Shown here in pieces: positions 14,315-19,444 of a stretch of 19,444 nucleotides of DNA. The position numbers and the translations under genes were made by a program. Origin of the DNA: Microbacterium sp. (GTDB lineage Bacteria; Actinomycetota; Actinomycetes; Actinomycetales; Microbacteriaceae); assembly GCA_003248845.1 (NCBI GenBank), contig QFPD01000004.1:1-19444 (forward strand), read 5' to 3'. The notes below the pieces were generated by a model. That model did not search any database. It was not told where the DNA came from and was given only the letters and a program-made list of their open reading frames with translations. How positions within the stretch are numbered: position 1 is the stretch's first letter; each line of letters starts with the position of its first letter.

Positions 14315-14959
14315 TCAACCTTCGGCGAGGATCGCGTACAGACGCCGACGAGCGTCGTCGAGGATCTCGATCGCCTGCTGGACCTGTGCAGGAGTCCCGG
14401 TGCGGCCGACCTGCATCGCCGCCTGGGCGAGGTTGGCACCGGACTTCGACAGGGCACCGAATCCGGGTCCGTCGGTGCGCGCAGACGTTCCGCCCGTGCT
14501 GCGGGCGTCGTCCTCCTCGCCGGCACGCCAGGGCGCGGGCTTGTCGGCCGCCTCCGCGCGTCCGGCCTCGGTGAGCGAATACGTCTTGCGTCCGCCCTCC
14601 TCTTCGACATCGACGACGCCTTCGTCGGTGAGCAGCTGCAGGGTCGGGTAGACGGAGCCGGGGCTCGGCTTCCACGCCCCACCCGAGCGCTCCTCGATCT
14701 GCTGGATGATCTGGTAGCCGTGCATCGGCTGTTCCGCGAGGATCGCGATGATCGCGACGCGCACATCGCCGCGGCCCATGCGCGATCCCGCCTTCATGTC
14801 GAAGCGCGGCAGGTCGAAACGCTGCTCGAGCTTCTGACCGAACTGCCCGAGGGCTTCGAAGATGTCATTCATTCCCTGGCCGCCGAACATGCTCTTGCCG
14901 TCGGCGCCGCCGCCGAAGCCCATGCCACCGAAACCCTGACCGCCGTATCCGTTGTTCAT
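14315..14959 (-). CDS. PadR-family transcriptional regulator
   Basis: The 214-residue protein has a glycine-rich N-terminus (NNGYGGQGFGGMGFGGG), then a PadR winged helix: RGDVRVAIIAILAEQPMHGYQIIQQIEERS (63-92), PSPGSVYPTLQLLTDEGVVDVEEEGGRKTYSLTEAG (98-133). A C-terminal region of about 80 residues includes a helical stretch (AQVQQAIEILDDARRRLYAILAEG) that probably dimerises. ATG 14959 has GAGGAGG with 6-nt spacing. A perfect palindrome lies about 27 bp upstream, a likely autoregulatory operator. It is immediately followed by the ABC1-family gene, which it probably co-regulates. The effector is unknown. Confidence 0.93.
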   Translation of the reverse strand: MNNGYGGQGFGGMGFGGGADGKSMFGGQGMNDIFEALGQFGQKLEQRFDLPRFDMKAGSRMGRGDVRVAIIAILAEQPMHGYQIIQQIEERSGGAWKPSPGSVYPTLQLLTDEGVVDVEEEGGRKTYSLTEAGRAEAADKPAPWRAGEEDDARSTGGTSARTDGPGFGALSKSGANLAQAAMQVGRTGTPAQVQQAIEILDDARRRLYAILAEG

Positions 14960-14978
14960 GACGAACCTCCTCGAGTGA

Positions 14979-15017
14979 ACGATACTCAACGATATATCGT
15001 TGGGCGCTCGACGATAC
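14979..15017. promoter_or_regulatory. Probable PadR operator with central palindrome
   Basis: CAACGATATATCGTTG (14987-15002) is a perfect 16-bp palindrome and an AT-rich island in GC-rich DNA. ACGATAC, a related half-site, flanks it on both sides at 14979-14985 and 15011-15017. The cluster lies just upstream of the PadR ribosome-binding site and overlaps TATCGT, a candidate minus-strand -10 (14979-14984). PadR proteins commonly bind such ATAT-centred dyads in their own promoters. Confidence 0.7.
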
Positions 15018-15062
15018 CGTGAGTTCGCCGTGAACGCGCGCGAAGGCGTGGGAGCGGATGCC

Positions 15063-16487
15063 TCACTCCGGTCGTCCGAACGCCTCCAGCCAGCGCAGCC
15101 ACAGCTCACTCACCGTCGGGTAGGCGGGCACGGCGTGCCACAGGCGCTCGAGCGGAACCTCGCCCACGACGGCGATCGTGAGCGCCTGGAGCATCTCCGC
15201 GACGTCCGGCCCCACGAGAGTGCCCCCGATGATGACGCCGCGGTCGACATCGACGAGCGCACGCGCGGTGCCCGCGTAGCCCTGCGCGTACGTCGCGGCG
15301 CCGGCGATCTGGGCGAGGTCGACGTCGAGCGCGCGCACACGCAGCCCGGCATCCTCGGCGTGCGCGAGCGTGGGGCCGACAGAGGCCACCTGCGGACTCG
15401 TGAACACGACCTGCGGCACCGCGCTGCGGTCCGCCGTGGCGACGTGCGTCCCCCACGGCTGATCGTTGACCGCGCGGCCCAGCGCGCGCGCCGCGATGAC
15501 ATCGCCGGCGGCCCGCGCCTGGTACTTGCCCTGGTGCGTGAGGAGTGCGCGGTGGTTGACATCGCCGACGGCGTAGAGCCAGTCACTGCCGCGCACGCGC
15601 ATCGTGTCGTCGACGTCGAGCCACTGCCCGGCGCGCAGGCCGACGGCATCGAGGCCGACGTCGTCGGTGCGCGGAACGCGGCCCGTCGCGACGAGCAGTT
15701 CCGCCGCGCGCACCTCGTCGTCGTCCCCGTCGAGGGTCACGACGATCCCGCCCTTCTCGCGGCGCACCGCGGTCGCCTCGGCGCGCAGCCGCACGTCGAC
15801 GCCCGCGTCACGCAACGCAGCGGTCACAGCGTCGCTCGCGAACGCTTCGACCCCACCGAGCAGCGACGAGCGCGCGATCATCGTCACCCGCGTGCCGAAC
15901 GAGGCGAACACGGTCGCCAGCTCGCAGGCGACGACGCCGCCGCCGAGGATGGCGAGCGAATCCGGCACCTCCTGCACCGCCGTCGCCTCGCGACTCGTCC
16001 ACGGCGCCGCATCCGCGAGACCCGGAATCTCAGGCAGGAGCGCGGCGGAGCCCGTGCACACCGCCACGGCATACCGCGCGCGCAGAACACGCTCCGATCC
16101 GTCCGGTGCGCTCACGCGCACGGTCCGCTCGCCGTCGAGCCGCCCATGGCCCCGCACCAGATCGATGTCCGCGCCCTCCAGCCACGCCACCTGTCCGTCG
16201 TCGCTCCACTCATGGACGATCTGATCGCGCCAGCCCAGCGTCGCCGCGACGTCCACTCCGCCCTCCACGGCACCGGCCGCGCCCGGGACGGCGCGCGCGG
16301 CCTCGAGCGCGGCGCCGGGTCGCAACAGGGTCTTGGACGGCATGCACGCCCAGTAGGAGCATTCGCCGCCGACGAGCTCGCTCTCGACGATCACGGCCGA
16401 TAGGCCGCCCTGTACGGCACGGTCGGCGACGTTCTCACCGACGGGCCCCGCTCCGATCACGATCAGGTCGTACTCGTCCTTCTGCAT
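15063..16487 (-). CDS. FAD/NAD(P)-dependent disulfide oxidoreductase, dihydrolipoamide-dehydrogenase-like
   Basis: This 474-residue flavoprotein belongs to class I pyridine-nucleotide disulfide oxidoreductases. FAD motif GAGPVG is at 12-17, the redox disulfide C43-x4-C48 in GGECSYWACMPSK, the NAD(P)-binding GGGVVA at 182-187 and the second FAD motif YAVGDV near 315. The C-terminal dimer domain ends HAVPAYPTVSELW. In true dihydrolipoamide dehydrogenases the residue before PTxSE is the catalytic histidine (HAHPTLSE), but here it is Tyr456. It is therefore unlikely to be a standard Lpd; a thiol or quinone reductase role is possible. ATG 16487 has GAGG about 6 nt upstream. It is divergent from the osmoprotectant operon. 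Confidence 0.9.
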   Translation of the reverse strand: MQKDEYDLIVIGAGPVGENVADRAVQGGLSAVIVESELVGGECSYWACMPSKTLLRPGAALEAARAVPGAAGAVEGGVDVAATLGWRDQIVHEWSDDGQVAWLEGADIDLVRGHGRLDGERTVRVSAPDGSERVLRARYAVAVCTGSAALLPEIPGLADAAPWTSREATAVQEVPDSLAILGGGVVACELATVFASFGTRVTMIARSSLLGGVEAFASDAVTAALRDAGVDVRLRAEATAVRREKGGIVVTLDGDDDEVRAAELLVATGRVPRTDDVGLDAVGLRAGQWLDVDDTMRVRGSDWLYAVGDVNHRALLTHQGKYQARAAGDVIAARALGRAVNDQPWGTHVATADRSAVPQVVFTSPQVASVGPTLAHAEDAGLRVRALDVDLAQIAGAATYAQGYAGTARALVDVDRGVIIGGTLVGPDVAEMLQALTIAVVGEVPLERLWHAVPAYPTVSELWLRWLEAFGRPE

Positions 16488-16520
16488 GTGCCACCTCTAC
16501 CCGAGTGTGACGCTGTATGC

Positions 16521-16548
16521 CACCCCCCTTCGGCATGTCGGAGGGGTG
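16521..16548 (+). other. Hairpin in the leader of the osmoprotectant transporter operon
   Basis: CACCCC (16521-16526) pairs with GGGGTG (16543-16548). After a bulged C (16527), CTTCG pairs with CGGAG through one G-T pair around a GCATGT loop. It ends 34 nt before the ATPase start and may be part of the 5' leader or a regulator site. A second short stem, GGGTG/CACCC, follows at about 16554-16568. Confidence 0.35.
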
Positions 16549-16582
16549 TGGTTGGGTGGAGGACACCCGACCCGGAGGACGC

Positions 16583-17449
16583 ATGGCGATCGAGTTCCGT
16601 TCCGTCACGAAGCGCTTCGCCGATGGCACGACCGCCGTCGACGACTTCAGCCTCGTGCTGCCGGCGCACAAGACGACCGTCTTCGTGGGCTCCTCCGGCT
16701 GCGGCAAGACGACGCTCCTGCGCATGATCAACCGGCTCATCGAGCCGACAAGCGGCGAGATCCTCATCGACGACGAGCCCATCCAGCAGCGCGATCCGGT
16801 GCGTCTGCGTCGGGGCATCGGCTACGTGCTGCAGAACGCAGGACTGCTCCCTCACTTCACGGTCGTCGACAACGTCGCGACCGTTCCCCGCCTGAACGGC
16901 ACTCCGAAGAAGCAGGCCCGCGAGCGCGCTCTCGAACTGCTCGACATCGTGGGCCTCGACCGCGCCCTCGCGGCGCGCTACCCGCGTCAGCTCTCCGGCG
17001 GCCAGCAGCAGCGCGTGGGCGTCGCCCGAGGGCTCGCCGCCGATCCCAACATCCTCCTGATGGACGAGCCGTTCGGCGCCGTCGACCCGATCGTTCGCAG
17101 CGAGCTGCAGACCGAGACGCGGCGCCTGCAGCGCGACCTCGAGAAGACCGTCGTCTTCGTGACGCACGACATCGACGAGGCGTTCCTGCTGGGCGATCAG
17201 GTCGTGATCCTCGAGAAGGGTGCGAAGATCGCGCAGGTCGGAACACCCGACGAGATCGTCGAGAACCCCGCGAGCGACTTCGTCGCGGAGTTCGTCGGGG
17301 TCGATCGGGGCGCCCGCGCCCTGCACACGAAGCGCACACCGCGCGGAACGGTGCTCGTCGATGCCGCGGGCCGTACCCAGGGTGTCCTCGTCGAGGAGCC
17401 CGCCGTCGCCGACCCGCCCGGCGCCGACCGATCGGCGCCCGCGCCGTGA
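16583..17449 (+). CDS. Osmoprotectant (QAT family) ABC transporter ATP-binding protein
   Basis: This 288-residue ATPase energises uptake of glycine betaine, carnitine, choline or similar solutes. Walker A GSSGCGKTT (36-44), Q-loop Q84 in LQNAGLLPHF, signature LSGGQ (137-141), Walker B ILLMDEP (157-163) and switch H195 are intact. It is shorter than OpuCA/ProV homologues of about 380-400 residues because the C-terminal CBS pair, the ionic-strength sensor in OpuA, is missing; only about 45 residues, Ala/Pro-rich near the end, follow the ATPase core. ATG 16583 has GGAGG with 4-5-nt spacing; the in-frame ATG at 16517 has none. The stop overlaps the next start as GTGA. Confidence 0.93.
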   Translation: MAIEFRSVTKRFADGTTAVDDFSLVLPAHKTTVFVGSSGCGKTTLLRMINRLIEPTSGEILIDDEPIQQRDPVRLRRGIGYVLQNAGLLPHFTVVDNVATVPRLNGTPKKQARERALELLDIVGLDRALAARYPRQLSGGQQQRVGVARGLAADPNILLMDEPFGAVDPIVRSELQTETRRLQRDLEKTVVFVTHDIDEAFLLGDQVVILEKGAKIAQVGTPDEIVENPASDFVAEFVGVDRGARALHTKRTPRGTVLVDAAGRTQGVLVEEPAVADPPGADRSAPAP

Positions 17450-18138
17450 ACTGGGTCCTCGACAACCTCGGGCTCATCGGGTCTCTCACCCTCGATCACC
17501 TGCGGCAGAGCACGATCGCGATCGTCGCGGCGTTCGTCATCGCCGTGCCGCTCGGATGGCTCGCGTGGCGCTACACGCGACTGCGCGGTTCCGTGCTCAC
17601 AACCATCGGGCTCCTCTACACGATCCCCTCGCTCGGGCTGTTCGCCCTCTTGTGGGCCGTGTTCGGCATCCCGTACCTCTCCGAGACGAACCTCATCATC
17701 GCGCTGACGATCTACGGTGTCGCGATCATGACCCGTTCGGTGACCGACGGGCTCGACGCGGTGGATGCCACGACGCGTGAAGCGGCGATCGCGGTGGGGT
17801 ACGGGCCCTGGCGGAGGTTCTGGACGGTGGACCTGCCGCTCTCCGGTCCCGTGCTCCTCGCGGGGCTCCGCGTGACGGCGACGTCGACGATCGCGCTCGC
17901 GACCGTCGGCATCCTGATCGGCGTGCAGAACCTCGGATACCTCTTCACGAACGGCCTGCAGCGTCGCATCATCCCCGAAGTGCTCACGGGTGTCGTGCTG
18001 GTCGTGATCATCTCGCTCGTCATCGACCTGCTCCTCGTGTGGGCCGGCCGCGCTCTCATGCCCTGGGTGCCCGTCCGCGGGGGCAGTCGCGCCGAACGGC
18101 GGGCACTCCGCCGACTGTCGGTGGAGGCGGCCGCGTGA
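17446..18138 (+). CDS. Osmoprotectant ABC transporter permease 1
   Basis: The 230-residue membrane subunit has about six helices and the inner-membrane-component motif REAAIAVGYGPWRRFWTVDLPLSGPVLLAGLR that docks the ATPase. TIPSLGLFALLWAVFGIPYLSE is characteristic of OpuCB/OpuCD/ProW-like permeases. The start GTG 17446 overlaps the ATPase TGA by three bases within GTGA, indicating coupled translation. The C-terminus is basic (RAERRALRRLS). It probably pairs with the next permease to form a heterodimeric channel. Confidence 0.93.
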   Translation: MNWVLDNLGLIGSLTLDHLRQSTIAIVAAFVIAVPLGWLAWRYTRLRGSVLTTIGLLYTIPSLGLFALLWAVFGIPYLSETNLIIALTIYGVAIMTRSVTDGLDAVDATTREAAIAVGYGPWRRFWTVDLPLSGPVLLAGLRVTATSTIALATVGILIGVQNLGYLFTNGLQRRIIPEVLTGVVLVVIISLVIDLLLVWAGRALMPWVPVRGGSRAERRALRRLSVEAAA

Positions 18139-18863
18139 ACCTCTTCCTCGATGCATTCGCGTGGATCTTCTCGCCCGACCGTCTCACCGGCTCGCTCCCC
18201 CTTCCGGTCGCGATCGGGCAGCACCTCGCCTTCACGTTCGGCTCCGTGATCGTGGCGGCGCTCATCGCGATCCCCGCGGGTTGGGCGATCGGGCACACGG
18301 GCCGCGGGCGCGAGTTCGCCGTCGCTCTGTCGGGCGCCGCCCGTGCTGTCCCGACGCTCGGCCTCGTCGTCCTCCTCTACCTCCTCGTCGGCGTCGCCTA
18401 CAAGAGTCAGGCCGCCGTCGTCGCGTTCGTGATCCTCGCGATCCCCTCGATCCTCGCGGGCGCGTATGCCGGGTTCGAGGCGATCGACCGCGCCGTCGTC
18501 TCCGCGGCACGCGCCGTCGGGATGACGCCGTGGCAGGTGCTCTGGAAGGTCGAGGTGCCCCTCGGACTTCCCCTGCTCATCGGCGGCATCCGCTCCGCCA
18601 CTCTGCAGGTCGTCGCGACGGTCACGATCGCGACGTACGTCGGCCTCGGCGGCCTCGGCTTCTACATCATCCAGGGCATCCAGCTGCGCGACACCGCGCA
18701 GATCCTCGGCGCCTCGATCCTCGTCGTCGCGCTCGCTCTGCTCCTCGACGGCCTCTTCGCACTCGTCCAGCGCGTCCTCGTGCCACGCGGCGTCCGCGCC
18801 CGCACGGCCACGCCCGCACGCCGCTCCGGCGGCGCAGCCCGGGCCGTCCCTCTGCCCTCTTGA
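18135..18863 (+). CDS. Osmoprotectant ABC transporter permease 2
   Basis: The 242-residue permease is the second channel subunit. It has five to six hydrophobic helices, AARAVPTLGLVVLLYLLVG near the family's IPSLALL-type site, and the docking motif ARAVGMTPWQVLWKVEVPLGLPLLIGGIR. The YVGLGGLGFYIIQGIQ segment is typical of OpuCD. GTG 18135 overlaps the preceding stop as GTGA, as at the first junction. The C-terminal 30 residues are Arg/Ala/Pro-rich and probably cytosolic. A 35-bp gap leads to the binding-protein gene. Confidence 0.93.
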   Translation: MNLFLDAFAWIFSPDRLTGSLPLPVAIGQHLAFTFGSVIVAALIAIPAGWAIGHTGRGREFAVALSGAARAVPTLGLVVLLYLLVGVAYKSQAAVVAFVILAIPSILAGAYAGFEAIDRAVVSAARAVGMTPWQVLWKVEVPLGLPLLIGGIRSATLQVVATVTIATYVGLGGLGFYIIQGIQLRDTAQILGASILVVALALLLDGLFALVQRVLVPRGVRARTATPARRSGGAARAVPLPS

Positions 18864-18898
18864 CCCCGCACCACACAGCATCCAGAAAGGCACCCACC

Positions 18899-19444
18899 AT
18901 GTCTCGCATCACCTCGCGCCTCGCCCTCGCGGCGAGCGCCCTCACGATCACGGCCCTCGCGCTCACCGCGTGCGGATCCAGCGGCTCGCTGACCGCGCCG
19001 GAGGAGACGAGCTCCGGCTCGGCCGGGGCCTCCGACACCATCACGATCGGGTCGCAGGCCTACTACTCCAACGAGATCATCGCCGAGATCTACGCGCAGG
19101 CCCTCGAAGGCGCCGGCTTCACGGTCGAGCGCACCTTCAACATCGGTCAGCGCGACGCGATCATCCCGTCGCTTCAGGACGGCACCATCCAGCTGACCCC
19201 CGAGTACACCGGCAACCTCCTCCAGTACTTCGACAAGGCGACGACCGCGACGACGACCGACGACGTGTACGCGGCGCTCGAGAAGGCGCTGCCCGAGGGC
19301 CTCGCGGTGCTCGACCAGTCCCCCGCGACCGACCAGGACTCGTACAACGTGACGGCGGCGTTCGCGGCGCAGCACAACCTGAAGAGCATCGGCGACCTCG
19401 CAGGGATCTCGCCGCTCGTCCTCGGTGGCGCGCCCGAGCTCGAG
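18899..19444 (+). CDS. Osmoprotectant ABC transporter substrate-binding lipoprotein (partial)
   Basis: The first 182 codons are present; the gene runs off the window. The N-terminus is a lipoprotein signal peptide: a hydrophobic core and lipobox LTAC with Cys25 as the lipid-modified residue, then a Ser/Gly-rich linker. The mature part begins TITIGSQAYYSNEIIAEIYAQALEGAGFTVERTFNIGQRD, followed by LTPEYTGNLLQYF, matching the OpuAC/OpuCC/ProX-type type II binding fold. The YY and YTG aromatic residues may belong to the ligand cage, an inference from family structures. ATG 18899 has AAAGG about 8 nt upstream. It is the last visible gene of the importer operon. Confidence 0.94.
   Translation, partial: MSRITSRLALAASALTITALALTACGSSGSLTAPEETSSGSAGASDTITIGSQAYYSNEIIAEIYAQALEGAGFTVERTFNIGQRDAIIPSLQDGTIQLTPEYTGNLLQYFDKATTATTTDDVYAALEKALPEGLAVLDQSPATDQDSYNVTAAFAAQHNLKSIGDLAGISPLVLGGAPELE

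Noticed and set aside
15000..16403. 467-codon plus-strand open frame antisense to the flavoprotein gene
   Set aside because: Its translation is Arg/His/Asp-rich with no domain pattern, as expected for antisense frames in high-GC DNA. The minus-strand flavoprotein has clear motifs throughout.
16517..16582. Upstream ATG for the osmoprotectant ATPase
   Set aside because: It adds 22 residues not typical of the family, has no ribosome-binding site and passes through a hairpin. ATG 16583 has GGAGG.
1..19444. CRISPR arrays, insertion sequences, phage genes or a biosynthetic cluster
   Set aside because: No regularly spaced repeats, transposase, integrase, phage structural gene or multidomain synthase was found on either strand.

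Overview
This is a high-GC, gene-dense chromosomal segment of the kind found in Actinobacteria, most probably a Microbacteriaceae member (Microbacterium-like). The genus is an inference from codon use, short intergenic gaps, frequent GTG starts, apparently leaderless transcripts and the gene families present. No rRNA, CRISPR array, insertion sequence or prophage gene was seen. There is one tRNA, tRNA-Ser(GGA).

Layout, left to right. Positions 1-139 hold the tail of an unidentified plus-strand gene, closed by a perfect 15-bp hairpin. It faces a minus-strand dicarboxylate/amino acid:cation symporter (176-1636). The minus-strand tRNA-Ser (1830-1921) has its own terminator, and a minus-strand CoA-pyrophosphatase-like Nudix hydrolase follows (1975-2649). 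A divergent plus-strand ATP-grasp gene (2742-3527) is cut by an in-frame TAG; the missing C-terminus is still readable to 3644. A compact minus-strand four-gene unit covers 6598-3651: NAD(P)-binding protein, NYN-domain nuclease-like protein, eight-helix membrane protein and short-chain dehydrogenase. Next come a plus-strand beta-propeller lactonase (6691-7740), a minus-strand MFS permease (7792-9042) and plus-strand MsrA (9185-9730). After these lie a minus-strand M18 aminopeptidase (9743-11023), a minus-strand HxlR regulator (11052-11414) and its divergent QorB-like quinone oxidoreductase partner (11520-12377).

A 216-bp gene-free gap (12378-12593) carries two related imperfect palindromes resembling a REP/MITE-type repeat. 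Then come minus-strand genes for an ABC1/UbiB-family kinase-like protein (12594-14309), a PadR regulator (14315-14959) and a dihydrolipoamide-dehydrogenase-like flavoprotein (15063-16487). The right end is a plus-strand osmoprotectant (OpuC/ProU-type) ABC importer: ATPase, two permeases joined by GTGA overlaps, and a substrate-binding lipoprotein cut by the window edge.

Working themes are redox and stress handling (MsrA, HxlR/QorB, flavoprotein, several SDRs), osmoprotectant uptake, and local autoregulation by HxlR and PadR, each with visible operator-like repeats. The strongest oddities are the amber stop in the ATP-grasp gene, the paired palindromes at 12407-12535, stop codons that lie within or touch hairpins at convergent gene junctions, a recurring TACGCT box just upstream of starts without clear ribosome-binding sites, and a large excess of the word GGATGCC/GGCATCC. 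I did not find an unmistakably new defence or biosynthetic system. The NYN/membrane/SDR unit is the least understood gene set.
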